64,000 nucleotides of DNA, taken from Rahnella laticis (GTDB lineage Bacteria > Pseudomonadota > Gammaproteobacteria > Enterobacterales > Enterobacteriaceae). The stretch covers positions 227,763-291,762 of the forward strand of contig NZ_JADOBI010000007.1 of the NCBI RefSeq assembly GCF_015644585.1, given 5' to 3'. The translations under genes and the position numbers were made by a program. The notes under the pieces are model-generated. The model saw nothing but the letters and a program-made list of their open reading frames with translations, was not told where the DNA came from and did not search any database. Shown piece after piece: positions 8,449 to 16,483 of this stretch (position 1 is the first letter of the stretch; every line of letters starts with the position of its first letter).

Positions 8449-9116
8449 CTTATTTCAGGCTTCAATTTCGGAGAAATTGTTAAGCCGTAAAATAAGTACG
8501 TGGCGCGCGGACAGAAAATTCAATTCCGGAGGAATTGTTAATTTTCAGGCACCGCACCCACCTGCGAACATTCGCCCGGAGCGAATTGAGCAGGCCGGGG
8601 GGAGCCGAATAAATTTCGCCGCCCCAGCGAGCGAAAAGCTGTCGCCCACGACAGCGGTTTATTTGGGGGGCTGGCCCCGCACACCGTCAAGCCAGGTAAT
8701 ATTTCACGCCCCAGCGGGGAATATTGCCGATCAGGCGCGACCAACCCCTTTAAAGCAGCGTTCCCGTTTTTTGGAGCTTGCGAGAAAAAACAGGCGAAAC
8801 GCGCGTCTTAAAGGGGTTGGTCGCGCGTAGCGTGCGACGGTGTGCCGCCCTTGACCCTGGGGGCTTTGACGCAGCGTTCAGCGAAGACACTGCCCCCATG
8901 TTTCCGGCTGTCAGGGCGTCCAGCCAGGACAAAGGAAACACGCCGTTGCCCGTCATGCGGGCGTTTCAGGGACTGACGACCACCGGTCGACAGACTTCTG
9001 AAAGCGTGGATAACGGGCATGAGCGCCACAGGCGTTCAGTGCTTTTCGTCCTTTTATGGGCGTCACCGGTGGGCGTCGCGCAGGGACGTGGGGTATCACG
9101 TCCATCGGTGACGCCC
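8449..9116 (+). ncRNA. Ornate structured non-coding region upstream of mobB (large RNA or oriT)
   Basis: No convincing gene lies between 8385 and 9161. Instead there is a dense chain of inverted repeats: 8449-8496 (three nested stems around the loop GGA), 8514-8546 (same plan, different bases), 8561-8594, a three-way junction 8608-8663 (outer 8608-8613/8658-8663, arms 8614-8619/8631-8636 and 8638-8644/8649-8655), a long domain closed by 8679-8688/8836-8845 that contains 8695-8703/8720-8728 with inner 8709-8712/8716-8719, and the 19-bp perfect pair 8735-8753/8808-8826; then 8899-8910/8921-8940, 8947-8969/8998-9019, and 9058-9068/9106-9116 with inner 9084-9090/9097-9103. The strand is drawn as +, the direction of mobB. 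It could be a structured RNA, a long mobB leader or the transfer origin; the sequence alone cannot decide. Confidence 0.6.
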
Positions 9117-9161
9117 ATGTGGTGCGCCCGTCACACCGAAATCAGACCGGAGATCACTGCA

Positions 9162-10898
9162 ATGGGAACTCATCTGATGCAAAGGCTGAATGCCTTTTCG
9201 GATGCCTTTTCTGTTTTTCTGCTCTGGCTGCAACACAACCCGGTCATATTATCCATATTTGCCGGGCTGACGCTGCCCTTTATCTTTCATCTGCCACGCG
9301 AAGAACGAAAAAACGCTCCCTTCTGGTTAAAGTCGGTGGCGTGCGTGTCTATCTTCTTCTTTATATCCGGTACGCTGTTGCCGCTGACCATTCAGGGGCT
9401 GAGTTTTTTCTTTACAGTGCTAGATAATGACATTCTGCTCAGATTATCACTCTGGATACTGACGGTCGGATTTACGCTGGCCGGTCTGGCTTTTCATATT
9501 ACTGCCCGAAGGCTGCTGACCGGGGAAATCGACAGTTTAAAACACCGGATGATTAAAAAAAGCAAACTGGAAAGAAATGTCCGAACGGATGTTCGTGAAG
9601 TCAGGGACATGTTACCAGACAGTATTTCGTATAATCCGCTGGATTATATTGACCTGAATAACGGTATTTTTATTGGGCTGGATAAAGACGACCAGCCGCA
9701 ATATATCACCACCTACGAATTTCAGACCCAGCACGCCGACCTCATCGGCACCACCGGAGCAGGTAAAGGCGTCAGCGCCTGTGTTTTACTTTATCAGGCA
9801 ATACTTTCTGGTGAAGGGGTATTTGTTGAAGATCCGAAAAATGATGAGTGGGCCCCGCATGTATTGCGTGAAGCCTGCCAGAAAGCGGGAAAACCGTTTG
9901 TCCTCATTAACCTGAATGACCTTCATTTCCAGCTTGATTTACTGGCTGATATTTCTCATGAACAACTGGAGGAGTTGTTTAATGCCGGTTTCAGTCTGGG
10001 GAAAAAAGGTGAAGGCGCTGACTTTTATCGTATAGCCGACCGACGGGCCGCCAGAAACACGGCAGCTATTTATGAAAAAGGCATGACGTTACGCGACTTA
10101 TTTCACACTGACTTTGTCAAATCTCTCAGTGAAGATGTGCCTGCTTTTTATGGCGAACTGGAGGAAATCGCCCTGGTTAATTCCATTAACGCCCGCAACG
10201 GATTTTCATTAAAAACAATATTTGATGAAGGTGGGTGCTGTTACATCATCGGTTCAATGCGTAATCAGAAAATCATCTCAGCACAACGCATGATTTTAAC
10301 CCATCTGATCCAGATAGCCGAAACGCGGGACCGGATAAAAGGGAAGCCCCGGCCCATCGCTATTTTCCTGGATGAACTCAAATATCACCTTTCCCGCCCG
10401 GCGCTTGAGGGACTTGGCGCAGCCAGGGACAAAGGTGTGCATATCATCATGGCGCATCAGTCGGTGAAAGATTTATATGACTGTCCGGCAGATCTGGAGG
10501 GGGATGCCGTCGCCGGTTCGGTTATCGAAAACTGTAAATTCATGCTGGTTTATCGCCTTCGCGATCCGGATACCGCCGACTGGGTGGCAAGGATGACCGG
10601 CTCTATTCTGGTTGACGATGAGATGAGAAAAGTGAAAACGGATATCACCCTGACGGAGAAAATGGAAACCGACCGGATGATCCGCCAGGCTGAACGCTAT
10701 TATATCGACAGTAATATGCTGCTTAATCTGCCGAAATTTGTTGGTTTTGTATTTACCCAGAATGATCTGGCGAAGGCGACAAAGCTTTTTCACATACCGG
10801 CGAAAAAGCAACATATCGACCTGCTGTCATTTGAGCATAAAAACCCGCTGCATACTGAAAAAGACAATCAGGTTCACAAACCTTCCATTAATCTGTGA
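9162..10898 (+). CDS. mobB: MobB-like VirD4-type coupling protein
   Basis: A membrane-anchored coupling ATPase of about 578 residues that brings the relaxase-DNA complex to the T4SS. I place the start at ATG 9162 (GGAG 10 nt upstream); the frame stays open further upstream to 8778 but crosses the structured region and does not look like protein. Three hydrophobic helices lie in the first 130 residues, then Walker A GTTGAGKG (about residue 196, with GKG as is usual in VirD4 proteins), FVEDPKNDEW, Walker B PIAIFLDELKYHL and IIMAHQSVKDL. The stop overlaps the mobC start (GTGA). This order matches CloDF13 mobB-mobC and the mob genes of enterobacterial ICEs. Confidence 0.88.
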   Translation: MGTHLMQRLNAFSDAFSVFLLWLQHNPVILSIFAGLTLPFIFHLPREERKNAPFWLKSVACVSIFFFISGTLLPLTIQGLSFFFTVLDNDILLRLSLWILTVGFTLAGLAFHITARRLLTGEIDSLKHRMIKKSKLERNVRTDVREVRDMLPDSISYNPLDYIDLNNGIFIGLDKDDQPQYITTYEFQTQHADLIGTTGAGKGVSACVLLYQAILSGEGVFVEDPKNDEWAPHVLREACQKAGKPFVLINLNDLHFQLDLLADISHEQLEELFNAGFSLGKKGEGADFYRIADRRAARNTAAIYEKGMTLRDLFHTDFVKSLSEDVPAFYGELEEIALVNSINARNGFSLKTIFDEGGCCYIIGSMRNQKIISAQRMILTHLIQIAETRDRIKGKPRPIAIFLDELKYHLSRPALEGLGAARDKGVHIIMAHQSVKDLYDCPADLEGDAVAGSVIENCKFMLVYRLRDPDTADWVARMTGSILVDDEMRKVKTDITLTEKMETDRMIRQAERYYIDSNMLLNLPKFVGFVFTQNDLAKATKLFHIPAKKQHIDLLSFEHKNPLHTEKDNQVHKPSINL

Positions 10899-11659
10899 GG
10901 CTGCCCGTGCTTATTCATAACGTTACTGAAAGAAATAAAGCCGTCAACCGGAGAATAGAGGCACTGCTGAATTTTCTTAAGGAAGAAACATTCTCTGATT
11001 TCCAGACATTAAAAAAAGTTGTCGGCTATAAAGGAAAACATAACCATGCGATGTATAACCTGCTGAATAAAGCGGTTGCGCTGGGCTTGTTGAGTAAACA
11101 TGAATATCCGGTACTGACCGGGAAAAAATCATTGTGGGGAATAACTATGCCGGGACTGGCAAGGGTGGTTAACGCGGATGATCCTGTTTTTCCCGCTTAT
11201 TTTGAGCCGGGAAAACTCAGGCACTGGACGCTGGAGCATCGTCTGTTAAACCAGCGGGTCAGGCTGGCCCTGGAGGAAAAAGGCGGTACAGGCTGGCTAA
11301 ACGGCGACCGGGGGGCGTTTATGGCGCGATATCCGGGTGTCCGGCACCGACCGGACGGCATTATTACCTTAAGCAGCGGTGCCATCGTTGCGGTGGAAAC
11401 AGAGCGCTCGCTGAAAACCCGCGCCCGCTACATCAGCATTATTAACAGTCATTTGGCCGCCAGCGACACCGGACGCTGGCACTATGCCATGTATGTAATG
11501 CCGGATGATAAAACGAAAGAATCGCTGGTCAGGCTGTTTGGCAGCATCAGGACAGTGATGAGAAACAGTACTCCCGCTCCGTTTGATGCGAAAAACCGGG
11601 AAATGTTTCTCTTCCGTACTCTGGATGAACTGGAACAAGCATCCACCAACCGCGACTAA
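10895..11659 (+). CDS. mobC: MobC-like relaxase (MOB-C family)
   Basis: A protein of 254 residues from GTG 10895 (overlapping the mobB stop) or 250 from GTG 10907. The N-terminal half is a winged-helix-like DNA-binding region (AMYNLLNKAVALGLLSKHEY); the C-terminal half carries HRPDGIITL followed by VAVETERSLKT, a PD-(D/E)xK-like arrangement known for MOB-C relaxases, which lack the usual HUH motif and catalytic Tyr. Such proteins nick oriT and pilot the strand into the recipient. Pairing with a VirD4-type mobB supports the call. Confidence 0.78.
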   Translation: MRLPVLIHNVTERNKAVNRRIEALLNFLKEETFSDFQTLKKVVGYKGKHNHAMYNLLNKAVALGLLSKHEYPVLTGKKSLWGITMPGLARVVNADDPVFPAYFEPGKLRHWTLEHRLLNQRVRLALEEKGGTGWLNGDRGAFMARYPGVRHRPDGIITLSSGAIVAVETERSLKTRARYISIINSHLAASDTGRWHYAMYVMPDDKTKESLVRLFGSIRTVMRNSTPAPFDAKNREMFLFRTLDELEQASTNRD

Positions 11660-11707
11660 AACGCCAGCCCCTATTGTGGATGTACACAGGATAATAGACA
11701 CCCTGCT

Positions 11708-11812
11708 ATGACTGAAAGGTTACCCAGCCCGACAGACGTCGAACATCAGCCCTCTCGCGAATTTTTAGACCGCGCTGGACGACAGGGACGCTCAACTGAG
11801 CGTATTACCTAG
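11708..11812 (+). CDS. Possible 34-residue peptide after mobC
   Basis: A short frame (MTERLPSPTDVEHQPSRE and on to a TAG at 11810-11812) in the gap between mobC and the next gene. It is polar with no known motif. The region before the ATG has no clear ribosome site, so translation is uncertain. It is listed only because nothing else explains 11660-11848. Confidence 0.2.
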   Translation: MTERLPSPTDVEHQPSREFLDRAGRQGRSTERIT

Positions 11813-11848
11813 CAAAACCCATGATTTTAAAACAGACAGGAAAACAAA

Positions 11849-12148
11849 ATGAACAGAAACGCCGACCCGCTTTCGGACGTACTCACTGAAATGTGCGCAA
11901 AAGCACTCGTCACATGGATGACTCATTCCGCACAGCAAGGCATGCCACGCGAAGAACTGCTGATACGCGGCAACGATTTTGTGTATGCCCTCCACGCCAA
12001 TTTTGTTTTGCTACATGATGTTTTATCAGAAACGATGGAGGATATTCAGCAACAGAGTCATAAACTCGAAGAAAGCATAGACATTCTGGCGCAGCGTTTA
12101 CACTCCCTCGGGGCAGAGGCCGATAATATGGTCGCCAGGATAAAATAA
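11849..12148 (+). CDS. Hypothetical helical protein, end of transfer module
   Basis: An unrecognised protein of 99 residues with a good start context (GACAGGAAAACAAA before ATG). The first half (LSDVLTEMCAKALVTWMT) is an amphipathic helix; the second half (SETMEDIQQQSHKLEESI, then LAQRLHSLGAEADNMVARI) looks like a coiled coil. No signal peptide. It is the last gene on the + strand of the conjugation block and converges with ardC. Role unknown. Confidence 0.6.
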   Translation: MNRNADPLSDVLTEMCAKALVTWMTHSAQQGMPREELLIRGNDFVYALHANFVLLHDVLSETMEDIQQQSHKLEESIDILAQRLHSLGAEADNMVARIK

Positions 12149-12215
12149 TAATCTTTTCTTAACCTGTCCCCCTTCAACCAAAGCCTGACATAGGTCCTCC
12201 TGTGGGAGTCACTGA

Positions 12216-12290
12216 CTCTTGCTGAAACGCACGCACCCCAGCAACATAATATTCATCCCGATCTTAGCTGCGCCAGTAGCGTAATCACTG
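12216..12290 (-). pseudogene. Fragment of a second ardC-like gene
   Basis: On the minus strand this piece reads YATGAAKIGMNIMLLGC, closely matching YTTGVAYSGMNIMLLWC in the intact ardC-like gene (DNA about 13115-13190). The reading frame then departs and stops, and no N- or C-terminal remainder is present. It is a short duplicated remnant of ardC in the same orientation, about 250 bp beyond the 3' end of the intact copy. Confidence 0.7.
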
Positions 12291-12344
12291 GGGTTAACAT
12301 TCCTTTTGCGGTATGCGCGGGCTCTTTGCCGCCCGCCCCCGCAG

Positions 12345-12387
12345 CCTTCGAATTTTCCGGACATAATATGTCCGGAAAATTCGAAGG
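12345..12387. repeat. 43-bp near-continuous perfect palindrome
   Basis: Two 21-bp arms (CCTTCGAATTTTCCGGACATA and its exact complement) are separated by a single A at 12366. There is no T-run at either side, so it is not a standard terminator; such perfect symmetry could be a binding site for a dimeric or tetrameric protein, a cruciform, or a recombination end. It lies between the ardC fragment and the intact ardC gene. Confidence 0.85.
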
Positions 12388-12430
12388 GAAATTGAAACAC
12401 TGGCACTCTCCCTGCCCCGGTATAAGGTTA

Positions 12431-12452
12431 AAGCCGCATTCCCTTGCGGCTT
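12431..12452 (-). terminator. Probable terminator of ardC
   Basis: AAGCCGCA and TGCGGCTT pair around a six-base loop just past the ardC stop codon; on the minus strand the stem runs into a short T-rich stretch (CTTTAACC). A weak to moderate intrinsic terminator. Confidence 0.5.
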
Positions 12453-12465
12453 CTTATCCTCCTGC

Positions 12466-13410
12466 TCAGACCTTCTCCATCAGATAACGATGCGCTTTCG
12501 ATGCCGCGCTGGCGGCTTTGAAGATATAACGCTTGTCGTTTTTCAATGCCTTCAACCAGGAAGCGATATAGCTTTCGTGCTGGACCTCTCCATCAATCCC
12601 CAGATCCGCCATCAGGAACGCGCTTCCCAGCTCGGCGATCAACTCCTCAAATGCATAATCGGCACTGCCAAATTTCCCTTTCATTTCACGGTTCAGGCGT
12701 TTTTTTGCACCGCTCCAGTGCACCAGCTCATGCAGACCTGTAGCGTAAAAATTAGCGGCATCAGAAAAAAGGTGACGCTCCGGTAGCCAGACCTCATCGT
12801 TTGAAGGGCTGAAAAAGGCATTTTGGCCTTTCTCTATGATCTTAGCTCCACTGCTACGAAACAGATTTTCGGCCTGCGGCAACGGGTCAAACGCCACTTC
12901 CGGGGCAACAGTTTCTGCCGTCAGTGAGAGACCATCAATTTGTTCGACGTTAAACACGGTAAAGGTTTTCAGCATCGGGATATGCTCAGTGTCTCCGGCG
13001 TCGTTTTCCTTCTCCAGCGTGGTGTAGAAAATCGCAGTCGTACCGTGCTCACCTTTGCGAACTTGTCCGCCTACTGCCTGCGACTGTTTGTACGTCATCC
13101 AGCGGGAATCGCTGAAACCCTGTTTTGACGCACTGCACCACAGCAACATGATATTCATGCCGCTGTAGGCCACGCCAGTAGTGTAATTGGATGGCAGACC
13201 AGACATACCTGGTACGCGCTGCCACGGGCAGGACCACGGTTTAACACCCGCTTCAAGTGCAGCAATGATGCTGTCGGTGACGGTCTGATAAATATCAGTT
13301 CTGGTTTTAGACAATTTCGTTTTTGAGGAGCCTGACGGGTCCAGCGGGGATACGCTGGTCGCCGCTGCGGTGTTAGGGGCGCTGGTCTGGGTATGCAGGG
13401 AAGTCATCAT
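12466..13410 (-). CDS. ardC: ArdC-like antirestriction protein (ssDNA-binding plus zincin domain)
   Basis: A protein of 314 residues starting at 13410, where GGAG lies about 9 nt upstream; an in-frame ATG at 13515 is less likely. The N-terminal part (TDIYQTVTDSIIAALEAGV, PWSCPWQRV, GMNIMLLW) is the ssDNA-binding domain of the ArdC/DUF1738 family; the C-terminal part has HELVHWSG (HExxH zinc site) and EELIAELGSAFL, the zincin-like metallopeptidase domain. ArdC protects incoming single-stranded DNA from host restriction during conjugation, so it serves the adjacent transfer genes. It runs opposite to the vir/mob block. Confidence 0.85.
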   Translation of the reverse strand: MMTSLHTQTSAPNTAAATSVSPLDPSGSSKTKLSKTRTDIYQTVTDSIIAALEAGVKPWSCPWQRVPGMSGLPSNYTTGVAYSGMNIMLLWCSASKQGFSDSRWMTYKQSQAVGGQVRKGEHGTTAIFYTTLEKENDAGDTEHIPMLKTFTVFNVEQIDGLSLTAETVAPEVAFDPLPQAENLFRSSGAKIIEKGQNAFFSPSNDEVWLPERHLFSDAANFYATGLHELVHWSGAKKRLNREMKGKFGSADYAFEELIAELGSAFLMADLGIDGEVQHESYIASWLKALKNDKRYIFKAASAASKAHRYLMEKV

Positions 13411-13630
13411 GGTTTTTTCTCCGTCAGTTGTGTGATATTCGTCTTCGTATCGCCTGACGGTTCGCTTTCCCGGCATCGTTCCGGCCAGCAAGGGCGCAGA
13501 ATGCGTGTACTTCACCCTTGCGGGACGGGTTGTGTTGGGAAACGATTAACCGGAAGCCGATACAGAAACGAAAAGCACACAGGAGAAAAAAACTTGCCCT
13601 TGCATAGCCGAGCGTAGCGCCCCTTACTTC

Positions 13631-13788
13631 GCAGTGGTGAAAAGCAGACTGGTGGTGTTAAGTCGGAGACTGGCACTGACAGGAACTTCATGTAGGTGTT
13701 AGCATGCTTTCCTGCCGGACGAGACGATCCTGCTAACCTGGGGTGGTTTGTTCTTAAATTGTCTCGTTCCGGCATTAATCACTACCGG
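13631..13788. repeat. Direct repeat copy 1 (~157 bp, flanks cargo)
   Basis: This stretch recurs at 17642-17798 with only scattered differences, including the shared block GTAGGTGTTAGCATGCTTTC. It contains an inner hairpin: TGCCGGACGAGAC pairs with GTCTCGTTCCGGCA across about 33 bases. It lies between ardC and the LysR gene. It could be a MITE-like element, or the mark of a duplication that carried in the intervening cargo. Confidence 0.85.
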
Positions 13789-14705
13789 GTCCGGACTGTC
13801 TCCTCATTGAACGCAGCGTACAGTCTGTCCACCACAGCCCGGATCCGGGGTGAGAGATTTCTTGAAACAGGCCACAGCGCCGTAACCGGAGCATCATTCT
13901 CGGGAGTCTTAACAGGTATAATCCTCAGTTGCCCTTTAGCTATTTCGTCTCCGGCCAGCCATGTTGACAGGAAGGCAATCCCCATCCCTCCCACAGCCGC
14001 GTCCCGCAAAGCTTCCCCCTGGCTAACAATGTGACGGACAGTGGGTTCAAGCAGGACCATGCGGCCATTTTCATCCAGCACTTTCCAGGGCAAGACTTTG
14101 CCATCCCTTGAAAAGCCAAGGCAGACATGTGAAAGCAGTTCTTCTGCGCTGCCAGGTCGGCCGTGACGATTAATGTATGCAGGAGAAGCGCATATGACAG
14201 AACGCTGAGTGGCGATTTTTCGCCCGGCAAGACTGGCAGAGTTTCCTGTGTCACCCAGTCGCACAGCAAGATCGATATTTTCCTCGATAAGGTCCACCCG
14301 GCGATCAGTGAACGTGATATCCAGTTTAAGTTCCGGGTATTCAGAACACAGCGTAGCAAGGACAGGCATGACACAAATCCGGCCATATGAGACGGGAAGA
14401 CTGATGCGCAGCGTACCTGAAACCACCTTTTTGCGGGACGCCAGAAGAGATTCTGTTTCATCAAGCTCATCCATAACCCTGAGGCAGCTCCGGTAATACA
14501 GCTCACCCTCTTCGGTCAGGCTGATGCTGCGGGTGGTTCGGTTCAGCAGTTTAACACCGAGCCTTTGTTCAAGGCGGGCGACATGTTTACCGGTCGCCGA
14601 TTTTGATACGCCCATCCGGACAGCGGCAGCGGTGAAACTGCCTGTCTCCACCGTATGCACAAAAGCGGCCATGCTGAGTAACTGAGAATGAAGGATGAAC
14701 GCCAT
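13782..14705 (-). CDS. LysR-family transcriptional regulator (island cargo)
   Basis: A protein of 307 residues. Residues about 10-68 form the LysR winged helix-turn-helix (FVHTVETGSFTAAAVRMGVS, then KLLNRTTRSISLTEEG); residues about 90-300 form the substrate-binding co-inducer domain. It is divergent from the quinone oxidoreductase gene, with 102 bp between, the classic layout in which a LysR protein controls its neighbour and itself. The C-terminus reaches into direct repeat copy 1. Confidence 0.88.
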   Translation of the reverse strand: MAFILHSQLLSMAAFVHTVETGSFTAAAVRMGVSKSATGKHVARLEQRLGVKLLNRTTRSISLTEEGELYYRSCLRVMDELDETESLLASRKKVVSGTLRISLPVSYGRICVMPVLATLCSEYPELKLDITFTDRRVDLIEENIDLAVRLGDTGNSASLAGRKIATQRSVICASPAYINRHGRPGSAEELLSHVCLGFSRDGKVLPWKVLDENGRMVLLEPTVRHIVSQGEALRDAAVGGMGIAFLSTWLAGDEIAKGQLRIIPVKTPENDAPVTALWPVSRNLSPRIRAVVDRLYAAFNEETVRTR

Positions 14706-14807
14706 TCAATTGTCTCCATATGGGAGGAAATATCACTCCTTTATATCGCGATACACGCCGTATTGTTGTCAATAAGATGATTTTTCCAACTTACTGGAGA
14801 AAACACT
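14706..14807. promoter_or_regulatory. Divergent LysR/oxidoreductase control region
   Basis: This 102-bp gap holds an imperfect dyad (ATATGGGAGG, then CACTCCTTTATAT, about 14717-14745), the sort of interrupted palindrome LysR proteins bind. A GGAG ribosome site precedes the 14808 start. No clear -35/-10 pair can be fixed by eye. Confidence 0.4.
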
Positions 14808-15836
14808 ATGGCTCAAATGATGAAACGCTGGCAGTTGTCGTCTTTCGGCACTGAAAACCTCCACCTGGCAGACGTGCCTTTGCCGGAACCAGGGCATAAC
14901 GAATTGCTGGTTAAAGTCTCTGCGGTCTCCCTTAACTACCGGGATAAACTGGTGCTGGAGGGGAAACTGTTGCCTGACCTGCCGGAAATGCCTTTCACGC
15001 CCGTTTCAGATATGGCGGGGGTTGTTGTCGCAGCAGGACCCGGCGTGACCCGTTTCCGTAGCGGAGACCGGGTCACAGGAAATTTCTGGACGCAGTGGCT
15101 GGATGGCGATGCGCCAGAAGACATGGTCCGTCATGGTCGCTCACTGGGCGGACCGCTGCCCGGAATGCTGGCTGAATATGTCATACTCCACGAAGATGTG
15201 GCTGTCGCCTCTCCTAAGTCACTGAGTGACGAGGAAGTTTCCACTCTGCCGGTTGCGGCCCTGACGGCCTGGTTTGCGCTGATGGAAACAGGAAATCTCA
15301 GAAAGGGACAGCGGGTGCTGGTCCAGGGAACCGGAGGCGTGGCTCTGGCAGGACTCCAGCTGGCACGGGCACTGGGTGCGGAAGTGATCGTTATCTCCCG
15401 TAGTGAAGAAAAACTACAGCGAGCGAAGGCGCTCGGGGCATCGAGTCTGATTAATACCCGCCAGACACCGGAATGGTCATCACGGGCTGCTGAGCTGTCC
15501 GGGGGGCATGGATTTGACCATATCCTAGAGCTGATCGGCGGGAATAACCTGCGCCAGTCTGCGGATGCTCTTGCGCCAGGAGGCAGGATTGCCCAGATTG
15601 GCTTCCTTAGAGGCAGTGAGATGATTCTTCCTGCCGTATCCCTGATGCTTAAAAGAGCGGTTATTCAGGGGATTACTGTGGGCCACCGACGGGCTCTTGA
15701 GGATTTATGTCAGGCAGTTGACCACCATCAGATTAAACCGGTGATTGATAAAATCTACGATTTCTCTGACGCGTTAGCTGCATTCACACACCTGGAGAGA
15801 GGTCCATTCGGGAAAATTGTCATCCGAATAGGTTAA
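14808..15836 (+). CDS. Zinc-independent MDR oxidoreductase (quinone-reductase-like)
   Basis: A cytoplasmic NAD(P)H-dependent enzyme of 342 residues in the medium-chain dehydrogenase/reductase superfamily. The N-terminal GroES-like fold has [12 protein letters not shown] and [24 protein letters not shown]; the Rossmann fold starts at [17 protein letters not shown] (about residue 170) with SRSEEKL after beta-2. The Cys and Glu ligands of zinc alcohol dehydrogenases are not evident. Likely acts on quinones or alkenals under LysR control; substrate unknown. Confidence 0.82.
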   Translation: MAQMMKRWQLSSFGTENLHLADVPLPEPGHNELLVKVSAVSLNYRDKLVLEGKLLPDLPEMPFTPVSDMAGVVVAAGPGVTRFRSGDRVTGNFWTQWLDGDAPEDMVRHGRSLGGPLPGMLAEYVILHEDVAVASPKSLSDEEVSTLPVAALTAWFALMETGNLRKGQRVLVQGTGGVALAGLQLARALGAEVIVISRSEEKLQRAKALGASSLINTRQTPEWSSRAAELSGGHGFDHILELIGGNNLRQSADALAPGGRIAQIGFLRGSEMILPAVSLMLKRAVIQGITVGHRRALEDLCQAVDHHQIKPVIDKIYDFSDALAAFTHLERGPFGKIVIRIG

Positions 15837-15932
15837 TCATTTGGGGCGTAAAAAGAAAAAGTTTGCTATTACGTATATCCTGCAGGGGGACATTGTCCTC
15901 CTCTTAATCTGACAGGCAGCTCAGTGCCAACA

Positions 15933-15953
15933 ACGGACTTTTCTAAAGTCCGT
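15933..15953. other. Perfect 9-bp stem hairpin
   Basis: ACGGACTTT and AAAGTCCGT pair around TCT in the 281-bp gap 15837-16117. No T-run follows, so it is a poor terminator. It is the most striking structure in this gap, which holds no gene; the gap also has a weaker GGGGACATTGTCCTCC hairpin near 15886. Confidence 0.5.
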
Positions 15954-16117
15954 ACTGCAATTATAATTAGGCAGCAGATCACATTTGCACAGGCCGAACT
16001 CACCTGCCAGATATTTTCATGTGAAAGGTGCGGTTTAATATAAATTGGGCTGGCCTTTTATGATGCAATCGAGTGTCGGTCGATATACACTCATTTGCAT
16101 ATACGGGGGTATAAATT

Positions 16118-16426
16118 ATGACCACACGTCGCATGCCGACCCTGACAGCCGAACAACTTCGAACCATAGCAAGTGAAGCGGTGGCAGACGTAGCACGCCA
16201 GAAAATCACCACATCAAAAAGCGCAGTGGAATTTTCGCGTAATCCTCAGAGAATGAGCCCCGTCGAATCGAAGGCCAAAGGAGCTGCAATCAGTACGGTG
16301 GGTCGTAAGACACTCAATAATCCAAGCGCTTCAGGCATCCAGAAGTCGTTAGCTGGTTCCGTACTCTCTCAGGCAGAAGCCAAAGGGTATTTCAAAGAAG
16401 CCTTTAATAAAGTGCGTAAAGGCTGA
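16118..16426 (+). CDS. Hypothetical basic protein (102 aa)
   Basis: An unrecognised small protein rich in Ala, Ser and Lys (TAEQLRTIASEAVADVARQK at about 10-29), with no membrane segment or signal. An AT-rich promoter-like stretch (TTTATGATGCA to TATACACTC) and GGGGG lie upstream. It is 57 nt before the next start in the same direction, so the two are probably co-transcribed cargo within the direct-repeat module. Confidence 0.55.
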   Translation: MTTRRMPTLTAEQLRTIASEAVADVARQKITTSKSAVEFSRNPQRMSPVESKAKGAAISTVGRKTLNNPSASGIQKSLAGSVLSQAEAKGYFKEAFNKVRKG

Positions 16427-16483
16427 TAGCTACATGATTCAATGCGCCCCTTAAGTGAGGGGGAATTTTTGGTGGAAAGGAAC

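Noticed and set aside
8477..8830. Open frame of 117 codons inside the structured region
   Set aside because: Its bases are all used in inverted repeats, there is no proper start signal, and the product has no motif.
8778..9161. In-frame upstream extension of mobB (about 128 extra codons)
   Set aside because: It crosses the structured region, has no ribosome site at 8778, and its translation is low-complexity and unlike coupling proteins; ATG 9162 has a good site and starts just before the membrane helices.
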